Assembly: GCF_019392245.1 (NCBI RefSeq) | Contig: NZ_JAHXRL010000002.1 | Location: forward strand, 434,001-498,000 | DNA: 64,000 nucleotides | Source of the DNA: Sulfitobacter sp. CW3 | GTDB taxonomy: Bacteria > Pseudomonadota > Alphaproteobacteria > Rhodobacterales > Rhodobacteraceae | Reading direction: 5' to 3' | Shown here: positions 45,579 through 53,726 of the stretch, in pieces | Position numbering within the stretch: the stretch's first letter is position 1 | How the letters are laid out: the number at the start of each line of letters is the position of its first letter | Position numbers and translations under genes: made by a program | Notes under the pieces: model-generated | The model's database searches: none | What the model was told of the DNA's origin: nothing | Seen by the model: the letters and a program-made list of their open reading frames with translations, nothing else

Positions 45579-46649
45579 ATGTTAGTTCCAGAGCGTGTTG
45601 AGTTGGTCCGGCTTAGGCTTGGACTGACGAAGATAGGATTTGCTGATAGCCTCGGAATTGATCGTAAAACGCTTCAGCGTTTCGAGAAAGATGGCCATGA
45701 TTTGCCGCAATCTTGCATTCCGCGGCTAATAGAGTTGTCCGGCTATCCTGAAGGTTTTTTCAAAGATCGCACCAAGATCGAATACCCTAATGCATCTGGC
45801 GTTAGCTTTCGGTCGTTGCGGTCACTAACAGCAGCGTCACGTAACTCAGCAATGGCAGCGGGTGCAGTAGCTTTTATATTCGATGACTTTGTGAACTCGG
45901 AATACACACTGCCAACTCATGACGTGCCAACGGAAGTGAAAAGCGTTTCCCCTGCAAAAGCAGCGCTTGGGCTTCGCGCCCAATGGGGGATTGGACTGCG
46001 GCCAATTGGAAACCTCATCAATTTGCTTGAGGCGAAGGGCATTCGTATTTTCTCATTGGTCGAAGAAACGCGGCATCTTGATGCATATTCGCTTTGGCGG
46101 AATGACAAACCGTATATTTTTCTGAATACTTTAAAGACTGCTGAGCGCAGTCGGTTTGATGCCGCGCATGAGTTAGCGCATTTAATTTTGCACCGCCATA
46201 CTGGTTCGTCACACTCTAGCGCAGAGTCTGAAGCTGACGCTTTTGCGTCTGCCTTTTTGATGCCAAAGGAAGATTTGTATGCGGAAATCCCCAGAGTGCG
46301 CTCTCTCAATCAACTAATTGAGAAGAAAAAAAGGTGGGGAGTTTCTGCTGCGGCACTTGCATACACATTGCATAAATTGGGCAAAATTACGGATTGGCAT
46401 TACCGTAGCTACTGCATCGCCTTAGGGAAGTTCGGAAGGAATGTAGAGCCGAACCCCATGGAGAGAGAATCTTCTCAAATATGGGAAAAAGTTCTAACTG
46501 ATCTTTGGCGAAGAGGATTGCCTATCAAGGTGGTCGCCGAAAATCTTAATGTGCCAGAACGCGAGCTAAATAGCTTACTGTTTGGCATAGCGTCTAAGCA
46601 ATTTCGGCATGAAAAAAAGGAGGAGCGCCAAGCCCTCAAGGTGGTTTAA
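45579..46649 (+). CDS. Xre-family HTH protein fused to ImmA/IrrE-type zinc metallopeptidase
   Basis: A 356-residue two-domain protein. Residues ~5-60 form an Xre-like helix-turn-helix (RLRLGLTKIGFADSLGIDRK, then LQRFEKDG). Residues ~125-260 form an ImmA/IrrE (COG2856) peptidase with the zinc motif RFDAAHELAHLILHRH (HExxH near 197) and the third-ligand region SEADAFASAFLMP near 215. Homologues cleave partner repressors or toxins on stress signals, or act as antitoxin-like members of two-gene modules. It is coupled to the 212-residue gene and carried by the transposon. It may repress its own promoter at the dyad 44889-44930. The C-terminal ~90 residues are unassigned. Confidence 0.88.
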   Translation: MLVPERVELVRLRLGLTKIGFADSLGIDRKTLQRFEKDGHDLPQSCIPRLIELSGYPEGFFKDRTKIEYPNASGVSFRSLRSLTAASRNSAMAAGAVAFIFDDFVNSEYTLPTHDVPTEVKSVSPAKAALGLRAQWGIGLRPIGNLINLLEAKGIRIFSLVEETRHLDAYSLWRNDKPYIFLNTLKTAERSRFDAAHELAHLILHRHTGSSHSSAESEADAFASAFLMPKEDLYAEIPRVRSLNQLIEKKKRWGVSAAALAYTLHKLGKITDWHYRSYCIALGKFGRNVEPNPMERESSQIWEKVLTDLWRRGLPIKVVAENLNVPERELNSLLFGIASKQFRHEKKEERQALKVV

Positions 46650-46650
46650 G

Positions 46651-46685
46651 TGAACTTTTTAATTGACGGTAAGCATAAAAGTTCA
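46651..46685. promoter_or_regulatory. 9-bp inverted repeat upstream of the transposase
   Basis: TGAACTTTT (46651-46659) and AAAAGTTCA (46677-46685), separated by 17 bp, lie between the Xre-ImmA stop and the transposase ATG at 46693. They could be an operator or a hairpin that limits transposase translation. No strong ribosome-binding site is seen for the transposase. Confidence 0.5.
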
Positions 46686-46692
46686 TATTAAA

Positions 46693-47586
46693 ATGAGTAT
46701 GAACAAGCTCGACACAAAAACCCGCACGATGATCCTGAACATGATGGTTGAGGGCAGTTCTATGCGCTCAATCAGTCGCGTGGTGGGTGTATCAATCAAC
46801 ACAGTGACCAAGCTGCTTGTTGAGGCTGGTGAAGCCTGTGCAGCATACCACGAAGAAACAGTGCGCAACGTAGGCGCAACCCGTGTTGAGTGTGATGAAA
46901 TCTGGTCGTTTTGCTATGCCAAGGACAAGAACGTGAAAACCGCCAAGGCCGCGCCTGATGGCGCTGGCGACGTGTGGACGTGGACCGCAATCGACGCAGA
47001 TAGCAAAATGATCCTGTCCTATGAGGTAGGCGACCGTTCAGCGACTACGGCGCACGAGTTCATGTTTGATCTGCGCGACCGCCTGACAAGCCGCCTTCAG
47101 CTTACCACAGACGGTCATAAGGCGTATCTCAGCGCAGTTGAGGATGCTTTCGGCTCAGACATTGATTATGCCATGCTGGTTAAGATTTACGGCGAAACTA
47201 GCGGAAAGACGGCAGAGCGCAAGTACAGCCCCGCAGAGTGTACAGGTATCAAGAAAGAGGCCATCATGGGTCAGCCCGTAGAGGAGCTAGTCAGTACGTC
47301 CTATGTTGAGCGCCAGAACCTCACAATGCGCATGGGTATGCGCCGCTTTACGCGCCTCACCAATGGGTTCTCTAAGAAGGTGGAAAACCACCTGCACATG
47401 CTTTCCCTGTACTTCGTTCACTACAACTTTGTACGGATACACAAGACGCTGAAAATGACACCCGCTATGGCCGCTGGTGTATCTGATACGTTGCGCGACA
47501 CGGCATGGATTGTTAGCTTGATTGATGCCCGCGCACCCGCCTCAAAGAAGCGCGGCCCCTACAAAAAGAAATCAATTTCAAACTGA
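46693..47586 (+). CDS. IS1-family transposase
   Basis: A 297-residue single-ORF DDE transposase. The N-terminus has a helix-turn-helix (TRTMILNMMVEGSSMRSISRVVGV, in which SISRVVGVSINTVTKLL is the HTH). Catalytic residues are suggested by VECDEIWSF (first Asp), TTDGHKAYL (second Asp) and TSYVERQNLTMRMGMRRFTR (Glu), followed by FSKKVENHLHMLSLYFVHYNF. The ERxNLTxR ... FSKxxE pattern is that of IS1 InsB-type enzymes. ATGs at 46693 and 46699 are possible starts. The last codons and the stop lie inside the right inverted repeat. No frameshift is needed for expression, unlike classical IS1. Confidence 0.9.
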   Translation: MSMNKLDTKTRTMILNMMVEGSSMRSISRVVGVSINTVTKLLVEAGEACAAYHEETVRNVGATRVECDEIWSFCYAKDKNVKTAKAAPDGAGDVWTWTAIDADSKMILSYEVGDRSATTAHEFMFDLRDRLTSRLQLTTDGHKAYLSAVEDAFGSDIDYAMLVKIYGETSGKTAERKYSPAECTGIKKEAIMGQPVEELVSTSYVERQNLTMRMGMRRFTRLTNGFSKKVENHLHMLSLYFVHYNFVRIHKTLKMTPAMAAGVSDTLRDTAWIVSLIDARAPASKKRGPYKKKSISN

Positions 47587-47595
47587 GACACTACC
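47574..47595 (-). repeat. right terminal inverted repeat
   Basis: Exact inverted copy of 44330-44351. It contains the transposase stop codon. Confidence 0.92.
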
Positions 47596-47603
47596 AGTTT
47601 TTC
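47596..47603. repeat. 8-bp target-site duplication, right copy
   Basis: AGTTTTTC directly after the right inverted repeat, matching 44322-44329. It ends 2 bp before the rsmD stop codon (complement of 47606-47608). Confidence 0.88.
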
Positions 47604-47605
47604 GG

Positions 47606-48157
47606 TTAGGTTACGTTTAAAAGAGTAATCCAGGTGTCGCCATATTTTCTTTTGTCGATGCGGGCAAATCCGTCGGGCGCATCCATTGCCGCGTTTTCTT
47701 CCCACACGATCATCGCACCCTTGGCCAACCAGCCACCAGCCAGCGCCTTGGTCAACGCCGCCTGCCCCATCGCTTTGCCATAGGGGGGGTCAAGAAACAC
47801 CAGATCGAACGGTGCCGCGATCCAATCGCCAAGCGTGGTGGCATCCGATCGCATCAGCGTCGTTTCACCTTCGGCGCGCAGCTTCTTGATATTCTCGGTA
47901 ATCAGCTTTTGCGCGACACGCCCGTTTTCAACGAACACCACATCACGCGCGCCGCGCGAAAGCGCCTCAAGACCCAATGCGCCAGTGCCTGCGAACAGGT
48001 CCAGCACATGTGCGCCATTAATCACGTTATGCGAGGTCAGCATCGAAAACAGGCTTTCGCGCACACGGTCCGAGGTGGGGCGCAGGTGAGCCTGTTCATC
48101 GCCTTTGCCCACGTCGGCCAGTTGCGTGCCACGCGATTTTCCGGCGATAATCCTCAT
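47606..48157 (-). CDS. rsmD: 16S rRNA (guanine(966)-N2)-methyltransferase
   Basis: Methylates G966 of 16S rRNA in the 30S particle. The 183-residue protein starts MRIIAGKSRGTQL, has RPTSDRVRESLFSML near residue 27, the SAM site VLDLFAGTGALGLEALSRGA, and the catalytic DPPY in FDLVFLDPPYGKAMG near residue 122. The reading frame is intact despite the transposon landing 2 bp past its stop. Its ATG overlaps the stop of the flavoprotein gene. Confidence 0.95.
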   Translation of the reverse strand: MRIIAGKSRGTQLADVGKGDEQAHLRPTSDRVRESLFSMLTSHNVINGAHVLDLFAGTGALGLEALSRGARDVVFVENGRVAQKLITENIKKLRAEGETTLMRSDATTLGDWIAAPFDLVFLDPPYGKAMGQAALTKALAGGWLAKGAMIVWEENAAMDAPDGFARIDKRKYGDTWITLLNVT

Positions 48158-49362
48158 GCTTTTAGCAATGCTTTCAAATCCGTTTCCGGGTTTTCGATCA
48201 GGTCCGGCGCGGGGGATTTACCCGCCTCGATCAGACGTCGCCCAATCATAAAGCCGCGCGGGTCATTCATGGCATCAACCGCCAACAGCTCGGTGCCGCT
48301 ATAGTACCAGAACGCGACTGAATCATCATCCGTACGGCGGGTAATCACGCGGTCATACCCCGTATTCAGGCCGGCAATCTGTAATTTCACATCGTATTGA
48401 TCGGACCAAAACCACGGCTTTGCGACATATTCTTTGTCCGCGCCCATGATGTTTTCAGCGACGCATTCCGCCTGATCGATGGCGTTTGGCACCGATTCCA
48501 AACGGATCCGCGTATCGCGATAGGGAAAGGATGCGCAATCGCCCGCCGCCCAGACATTCGGCACGGATGTGCGCCCGTGGCTGTCGGTTTTGATCCCGTT
48601 ATCAACCTCGATCCCTGCGGCCTCGGCAAGCGCCGTCGCGGGGCCAATGCCCACGCCCACGATAACGAAATCGACCGGCAACTCGGACCCGTCGGACAGA
48701 AGTGCCGCTGTGACATGGGTGTCACCGATCAACCGCTCAAGGCCCACACCTTCGCGGATATCCACGCCATGAGACCGGTGCAGATCGCGGAAAAAATCGG
48801 ATGTTTGCGGGGCCGCGACGCGCTGCAATATACGTTCACCCATCTCAACCAAGGTCACGTTCAGCCCCAGTTTGGATGCAACCGATGCCGCCTCAAGGCC
48901 GATGTATCCTCCGCCCACGATCAGCACGCGCGCGCCTTTGGTAAACCTCGGGCCCATCGCATCGACATCAGCCAAATCGCGCACCACATGCACGCCGTCC
49001 AATGCGCCGCCAATGCTGGCAGGCAAACGACGCGGGACCGATCCGGTGGTCAGGACCAAACTGTCATAGGCCATATCATCGCCGTTCACCCGGATCGTCT
49101 GGCTGGCAGGGTCGATGCTGTCGACATGCGTGCCCAACATCAGGTCGATATTATAATCGCTATAGAAGCTTTCGGGGCGCAGAAACAGGCGCTCAAGCGT
49201 CATGTCGCCCAACAGATAGGCCTTGGACAGAGGCGGGCGCTGATAGGGGGGCGCGGTTTCGGCCCCGATCAGGGTTACCTTGCCCTCAAATCCGGAATTG
49301 CGCAGCTTGGCCACACATGATGACCCTGCCTGACCTGCCCCAATAACGACGACATGTCCCAT
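48154..49362 (-). CDS. FAD-dependent ferredoxin reductase-type oxidoreductase
   Basis: A 402-residue flavoprotein resembling putidaredoxin/rhodocoxin reductases: VVVIGAGQAGSSCVAKLRNSGFEGKV (FAD), PPYQRPPLSKAYL near residue 40, VLIVGGGYIGLEAASVASKLG near 147 (NAD(P)H), and NVWAAGDCASFPYRDTRIRLES near 268. It would pass electrons from NADH to a [2Fe-2S] ferredoxin serving a monooxygenase or dioxygenase; no such oxygenase is nearby. It is followed by rsmD with an ATGA overlap. Confidence 0.88.
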   Translation of the reverse strand: MGHVVVIGAGQAGSSCVAKLRNSGFEGKVTLIGAETAPPYQRPPLSKAYLLGDMTLERLFLRPESFYSDYNIDLMLGTHVDSIDPASQTIRVNGDDMAYDSLVLTTGSVPRRLPASIGGALDGVHVVRDLADVDAMGPRFTKGARVLIVGGGYIGLEAASVASKLGLNVTLVEMGERILQRVAAPQTSDFFRDLHRSHGVDIREGVGLERLIGDTHVTAALLSDGSELPVDFVIVGVGIGPATALAEAAGIEVDNGIKTDSHGRTSVPNVWAAGDCASFPYRDTRIRLESVPNAIDQAECVAENIMGADKEYVAKPWFWSDQYDVKLQIAGLNTGYDRVITRRTDDDSVAFWYYSGTELLAVDAMNDPRGFMIGRRLIEAGKSPAPDLIENPETDLKALLKA

Positions 49363-49456
49363 GCTGCATTCCTTACTTAAAAAATCGGTTTCCTGCTTGC
49401 GCCCAAAACCTATAACTAAGCACTAGACAAACGCAATGACATGGAAGGTCAGACAG

Positions 49457-49945
49457 ATGACGATTTCTCAAGGTGATATGCTACCCGATGCCACACTGAT
49501 GGAAATGGGTGCCGATGGCCCTGCGCCCGTGCAAATGGCCGACAAGGTCAAAGGCCGCAAAGTTGTGGTTTTCGCGGTTCCGGGTGCGTTTACACCCACT
49601 TGCCATTCCGCGCATGTGCCCAGCTTTATCCGTACCAAAGACCAGTTCGCCGCCAAGGGCGTGGACGAGATCATCTGCATTTCCGTCAATGACCCCTTCG
49701 TGATGCAAGCATGGGGCGACGCGACTGGTGCCTCGGCTGCCGGTATCACTATGCTAGCCGACGGCAACAGCGCCTTTACCAAGGCGATTGGTATGGATTT
49801 CACAGCCGAGCCTGTTGGCCTGATGGCGCGGTCCAAACGCTATGCGATGCTGGTTGATGACGGCAAGGTCACGCTGTTCCAAGCCGAAGAAAACCCCGGC
49901 GTTTGCGAAACTTCTGGCGGCGAGGCGTTGCTGGACAACATGTGA
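49457..49945 (+). CDS. peroxiredoxin (Prx5/AHP1-type)
   Basis: A 162-residue thiol peroxidase that reduces hydrogen and alkyl peroxides. The peroxidatic Cys is in AVPGAFTPTCHSAHVPSF near residue 48. A second Cys in NPGVCETSGGEALL near residue 152 may resolve the disulfide or accept glutaredoxin. The ATG at 49457 has GGAAGG 8 bp upstream. A monocistronic unit with a strong terminator. Confidence 0.95.
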   Translation: MTISQGDMLPDATLMEMGADGPAPVQMADKVKGRKVVVFAVPGAFTPTCHSAHVPSFIRTKDQFAAKGVDEIICISVNDPFVMQAWGDATGASAAGITMLADGNSAFTKAIGMDFTAEPVGLMARSKRYAMLVDDGKVTLFQAEENPGVCETSGGEALLDNM

Positions 49946-49980
49946 TCCGGCGCACGCCACACGACTAAGCCTTAAAACGC

Positions 49981-50010
49981 AAAACGCCGCCCTGATATGG
50001 GCGGCGTTTT
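49981..50010. terminator. bidirectional intrinsic terminator between peroxiredoxin and phhB
   Basis: Perfect 12-bp stem AAAACGCCGCCC / GGGCGGCGTTTT with loop TGATAT. Both strands end in T-runs, so it serves both convergent genes. Confidence 0.93.
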
Positions 50011-50035
50011 CAATTTATCGGTGGCCGTCGCTTTG

Positions 50036-50338
50036 TTAGGCTGCGCCGAACAAACCATCCATCTTACGCGCCAGCTTGGCATCCAGCGCGCTTAGACCAT
50101 CGCAATCATGGGTCGTCAGCGTCACGATCACCTTGCTATACACATTTTCCCATTCCGGATGATGGTTCCATTTTTCAGCCCAGATGGCCGCGCGGGTCAT
50201 CCAGCCAAATGCGTCTGCAAAATCGTTAAACTTGAACGTCTTAACAATCGCATCACGGTCCTCGACCATTTCCCAACCTGTTGCAAACAAAGGGGCAAGG
50301 ACGGTTTTCCGGGTCTCTTCGCTTAATTTTTCGCTCAT
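50036..50338 (-). CDS. phhB: pterin-4a-carbinolamine dehydratase
   Basis: Dehydrates 4a-hydroxytetrahydrobiopterin formed by aromatic amino acid hydroxylases. The 100-residue protein has the family core [27 protein letters not shown] (catalytic EKxxHHPEW near residue 55) and [13 protein letters not shown]. No phenylalanine hydroxylase gene is in the window. The ATG overlaps the stop of the upstream FemAB-like gene. Confidence 0.94.
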   Translation of the reverse strand: MSEKLSEETRKTVLAPLFATGWEMVEDRDAIVKTFKFNDFADAFGWMTRAAIWAEKWNHHPEWENVYSKVIVTLTTHDCDGLSALDAKLARKMDGLFGAA

Positions 50339-51522
50339 TGTTGTTCCTCAATATCGACCCGCTTGAACGGGCCATAATCTGTCAGTATTTCGATTTCTTG
50401 ATCAACGGCAGCACGTTCCTGTTGCAGATAGTCACCCACCGCGCGGGCAAACCCCTCGTCGCGCAGCCAGTGCAGCGACCATGTTGCGGTGGGAAGATAG
50501 CCGCGCGCCAGTTTGTGTTCGCCTTGGGCTCCTGCCTCTACGCTTGCCAGCTTCATGTCGATTGCGATGTCGATTGCGCGATAATAGCACAATTCGAAAT
50601 GCAGGAACGGATGGTGCTCGCTGCACCCCCAGTACCGCCCGTATAACGCATCAGCGCCGACAAAGTTCAGCGCACCGGCGACCCACCGCCCATCACGGCG
50701 TGCCAATACCAACACCATATCATCGCGCAGGGTTTCTTGGGCGATATCAAAAAACTTCCGCGTCAGATAGGGCGTGCCCCATTTGCGCGCGCCGGTGTCT
50801 TGGTAGAACTCCCAGAATGCATCCCAGTGTTCAGGCTGGATCTGATCGCCGGTAAAGGTTTCAATCGTTCCGCCAAAATCCTGCGCTTGCAGGCGTTCTT
50901 TGCGAATGTTTTTGCGCTTGCGCGAGCTGAGCGTGGCGAGAAAGCCATCGAAATCGGTATAGCCATGGTTTTGCCAGTGGAACTGCTGGCTTTTGCGCGC
51001 CATCAGCCCCAATTCTTCTGCCGCCATCGCCTCGGCCTCGGTGCAAAAGGTGATGTGTAATGACGACAGCCCGTTGTTGTCAGTCAGTTGCACGGCCCCT
51101 TGGATCAGTGCGGCCATGCCTGCGTCCTCGAACCCGGGTCGGGTTAGAAAACGGCGGCCAGTGGCAGGGGTGTGCGGCACTGCAATTTGCAATTTCGGAT
51201 AATACCGCCCGCCTGCGCGCTCCAACGCGTGCGCCCAGTTGTGGTCAAAGATATATTCGCCCTGACTGTGGGATTTCGCATACATCGGCGCGACCCCGAT
51301 GACCTGCCCGCCAATTGACGCGGTCAGATATTGCGGCTGCCAACCGGTGCCGGGGCCAACGCTGCCGCTGTCCTCCATCGCGGACAGGAAACGATAGGTG
51401 GTGAACGGATCAGTTGGCCGCGCGCCTGATGTGGCTTCGGGACATGCGCAGGCATCCCATTCGGCCTGACCAATGTCGGCAATCTTGGGGAATATTCGTA
51501 TTTCGACTTCTTGCGCGCTCAT
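50335..51522 (-). CDS. GNAT/FemAB-like protein (DUF482 / peptidogalycan biosynthesis-like family)
   Basis: A 395-residue protein of the COG3146 (DUF482) acyltransferase-like family: [29 protein letters not shown] near residue 80, [20 protein letters not shown] near 215, then [31 protein letters not shown] near 325 and [19 protein letters not shown]. The substrate is unknown. The start [11 protein letters not shown] at 51522 is chosen because a longer in-frame extension would run inside the glycerophosphodiesterase gene. Coupled to phhB. Confidence 0.88.
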   Translation of the reverse strand: MSAQEVEIRIFPKIADIGQAEWDACACPEATSGARPTDPFTTYRFLSAMEDSGSVGPGTGWQPQYLTASIGGQVIGVAPMYAKSHSQGEYIFDHNWAHALERAGGRYYPKLQIAVPHTPATGRRFLTRPGFEDAGMAALIQGAVQLTDNNGLSSLHITFCTEAEAMAAEELGLMARKSQQFHWQNHGYTDFDGFLATLSSRKRKNIRKERLQAQDFGGTIETFTGDQIQPEHWDAFWEFYQDTGARKWGTPYLTRKFFDIAQETLRDDMVLVLARRDGRWVAGALNFVGADALYGRYWGCSEHHPFLHFELCYYRAIDIAIDMKLASVEAGAQGEHKLARGYLPTATWSLHWLRDEGFARAVGDYLQQERAAVDQEIEILTDYGPFKRVDIEEQQ

Positions 51523-51572
51523 GCGGGTGCCCCGGTTGCCATGGGTTGTATCTGTGGTCAAAGCGCGCAGGT

Positions 51573-52334
51573 TCAAGCGGCTGGCAAAGCGTCGTAGCCC
51601 TCGAACGTGATATTGTCGGCATATTGCCGCGCCGTCGCTTCGATTTCGGCGCTTCGAACCGTCCAACAGCACACCATCGTGCCCGCCTTGCGCAGATCGG
51701 CCACACGGGCGCGCGACAGGTCGTCGACCTCGTGACTGATGAAACAGGCAGCAGACCGGTCGTAATCGGGTATCTCGCGCAGGTGATCGCAGGTCGCCCT
51801 TGATAGCGGCCAATCGGCATAGCGATAGGCACTGGTCACGATCCCGCGCGGCAACGTTGGTGCTAGCTGCGCCATCATGGCCACGGTATTCGGATTGAAC
51901 GACATCACCGCGACGTCGCCACCATAGCCCTGCAAAGCTTGGGCTGTCATCGTTTCAAGTGGACCGATGTTGTTGCCCATCGCGCCATCTTGGTCCTTGA
52001 TCTCGACCAGCAGCGGGACGCGCCCGCCGATGAGCGTCAGGATTTCAGGCAAGGTTTGTACCGTATCGGTGCCGCCCTTTAGCGTGATCTGTGCCAGCTC
52101 GGCAGCGGTGCGTTGCTGTATCGGGCCCGCCTCTGCTGTCAGGCGATCCAGCGCATAGTCATGGAAAACCATCGCCTGCCCGTCCGAGCTGAGCTGGACA
52201 TCCAGTTCGATACCATAGCCGCGTTCTATTGCAGCGCTGAACGCGGCCGGGCTGTTTTCAGGCCGTCCCGCGTTCAGATCATGAAAGCCCCGATGGGCAA
52301 AAGGGGCTTTTACAAGGGCAGTAGGAAAGGTCAT
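51573..52334 (-). CDS. glycerophosphodiester phosphodiesterase family protein
   Basis: A 253-residue GDPD-fold enzyme hydrolysing glycerophosphodiesters to glycerol-3-phosphate and an alcohol. The catalytic pair is in FAHRGFHDLNAGRPENS near residue 12, the metal site in GIELDVQLSSDGQAMVFHDYALDRLT near 37 (E, D, H), and VPLLVEIKDQ near 112. There is no signal peptide, so it acts in the cytoplasm (UgpQ-like). Its ATG overlaps the RidA stop. Confidence 0.93.
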   Translation of the reverse strand: MTFPTALVKAPFAHRGFHDLNAGRPENSPAAFSAAIERGYGIELDVQLSSDGQAMVFHDYALDRLTAEAGPIQQRTAAELAQITLKGGTDTVQTLPEILTLIGGRVPLLVEIKDQDGAMGNNIGPLETMTAQALQGYGGDVAVMSFNPNTVAMMAQLAPTLPRGIVTSAYRYADWPLSRATCDHLREIPDYDRSAACFISHEVDDLSRARVADLRKAGTMVCCWTVRSAEIEATARQYADNITFEGYDALPAA

Positions 52335-52789
52335 GCGATTTCGAAGATGCCTTCGATTTCGACAGCGACACCCAATGGCAAGGACGCCGCAGATACCGCC
52401 GAGCGTGCGTGCCGCCCTGCATCACCAAGTGCCTCGACCAAGAAATCAGACGCGCCGTTGATGACCTTGGGCTGATCGGTGAAATCGGCGGTAGAGTTCA
52501 CAAAACCGGTTAGTTTCACCACACGCACAAGACGCTCGATATCGCCATCACAGGCGGCTTTGACCTGCGCCAAAAGGCTGATCGCACAGGTTTTCGCCGC
52601 AGCCGCACCGGCGTCAACATCCATTGTATCGCCCAGCTTACCTAGAATCAGCCCGTCAGGACCATTCGAAATCTGGCCTGAAACATACACGATGTTTCCC
52701 GTCTTTACGAAAGGAACATAGTTGGCCGCAGGGGCTGGCGCGTCTGGCAGTGTGACACCTAGATCGCTGAGACGTTTGGTGATGCTCAT
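52331..52789 (-). CDS. RidA/YjgF-family protein
   Basis: A 152-residue protein of the longer RidA subfamily. It has YVSGQISNGPDGLILGKLG near residue 35 and VRVVKLTGFVNSTADFTDQPKVING near 88, with a C-terminal RSAVSAASLPLGVAVEIEGIF carrying the typical Arg and Glu. Members hydrolyse reactive enamine/imine intermediates. First gene of a RidA-GDPD run, with the FemAB-like and phhB genes following on the same strand. Confidence 0.92.
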   Translation of the reverse strand: MSITKRLSDLGVTLPDAPAPAANYVPFVKTGNIVYVSGQISNGPDGLILGKLGDTMDVDAGAAAAKTCAISLLAQVKAACDGDIERLVRVVKLTGFVNSTADFTDQPKVINGASDFLVEALGDAGRHARSAVSAASLPLGVAVEIEGIFEIA

Positions 52790-52979
52790 GGGTTTCTTCC
52801 TTTGAAATCAGATATGTTTGGGTGACACGTTAACGCTGCGATGGCCAAACGGAAAGGGGGCATCAACGCAGTAAAACCCACTGTATTTTAGGGCGGAATT
52901 GATCATCTAAAGATATGTTGCCAATTACATGTAGTGCCCCCATAACGTGCAAAATATTACCGCGGCCAAGGGGGCTATC

Positions 52980-53726
52980 GTGATCAATACTTTTCGTTCA
53001 GCGAAAACACTGCGTAACCTGACAATGCTTGTCCTCGTGACGGGCCTTGCCGCGTGTAGCGGTGCCCCGCGCGTTGAGCCGACAGGCATCAATGACCCGC
53101 ACGAGCAAAACAACCGCAAGGTGCATGCCTTTAACAAGAAAATCGCCGGTTCCGGCAATGGTGGCGGGCTGGCCAAGGCTGTGCCGGTAGAATTCCAGAC
53201 GATTATCCATAACGTCGCGGAAAACATGTCGATGCCGCAAGTGGCCGTGAATTCGTTCCTTCAGGGCGACATCCAAGGCTTTGGACTGGCGACATCGCGG
53301 TTTGCAATCAACTCGGTCCTTGGCTTTGCTGGTATGGTTGACGCCGCCAGCGAATTCAAAGTGCCAGAGCATGACACCGATTTTGGCGAGACCCTGTATG
53401 TTTGGGGTGTGGGCGAAGGTGCCTATTACGAACTGCCAATTATTGGGCCGTCGACTGGCCGTGAGGTTGCAGGACGCGTGGTTGACTTGTTTACCAATCC
53501 GCTGTCCTACGCGCTGGAAAGCCCCGAGAAATATGTCGGGACTGCCGCAAAGCTGACCGACCGCGTACTCAAGAACAGTCGACGCAGCGATATGATCAGC
53601 GACGTTCTGGATGGCAGCACAGACAGCTATGCGCAGGCCCGCCTGATCTATCTGCAAAAGCGCCGCTATGAACTTTCCAGCCGCACTGGCACAATGGCGA
53701 CTTATGATGACCCATACGCAAACTAA
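52980..53726 (+). CDS. mlaA: MlaA-family (VacJ) outer-membrane lipoprotein
   Basis: Outer-membrane component of the Mla system, which removes misplaced phospholipids from the outer leaflet. The 248-residue product has a lipoprotein signal (LTMLVLVTGLAAC, lipobox LAAC) and the MlaA core INDPHEQNNRKVHAFNKKI near residue 40, FAINSVLGFAGMVDAASEF and DFGETLYVWGVGEGAYYELP near 130. The GTG at 52980 with AAGGGGG 5 bp upstream is preferred to a GTG at 52947. An overlapping mlaC-like gene follows. Confidence 0.92.
   Translation: MINTFRSAKTLRNLTMLVLVTGLAACSGAPRVEPTGINDPHEQNNRKVHAFNKKIAGSGNGGGLAKAVPVEFQTIIHNVAENMSMPQVAVNSFLQGDIQGFGLATSRFAINSVLGFAGMVDAASEFKVPEHDTDFGETLYVWGVGEGAYYELPIIGPSTGREVAGRVVDLFTNPLSYALESPEKYVGTAAKLTDRVLKNSRRSDMISDVLDGSTDSYAQARLIYLQKRRYELSSRTGTMATYDDPYAN

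Larger units (their letters stand above)
44330..47595 (+). mobile_element. IS1-family transposon carrying four passenger genes (3266 bp)
   Basis: Bounded by perfect 22-bp inverted repeats beginning GGTAGTGTCTCAGTTTGAAA (44330-44351 and 47574-47595) and flanked by the octamer AGTTTTTC on both sides. Joining the flanks over one octamer restores a continuous intergenic sequence between psd and rsmD. The inside is visibly more AT-rich than the neighbours, especially 44940-46690. It encodes, left to right, an 80-residue protein, a 76-residue Lys/Ala-rich protein, a 212-residue unknown, an Xre-ImmA/IrrE fusion and an IS1-like transposase, all on the plus strand. Intact ends and ORF suggest a recent, possibly active insertion. 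Confidence 0.93.

Noticed and set aside
44330-47595. IS1595-type classification of the element
   Set aside because: IS1595 elements also carry cargo and make 8-bp duplications, but the transposase shows the ERxNLTxR and FSKxxE pattern of IS1 rather than an ISXO2-like domain; a profile search would settle it.
51523-51813. 97-codon N-terminal extension of the FemAB-like protein
   Set aside because: It would overlap the glycerophosphodiesterase gene in another frame, and the conserved protein starts at 51522.
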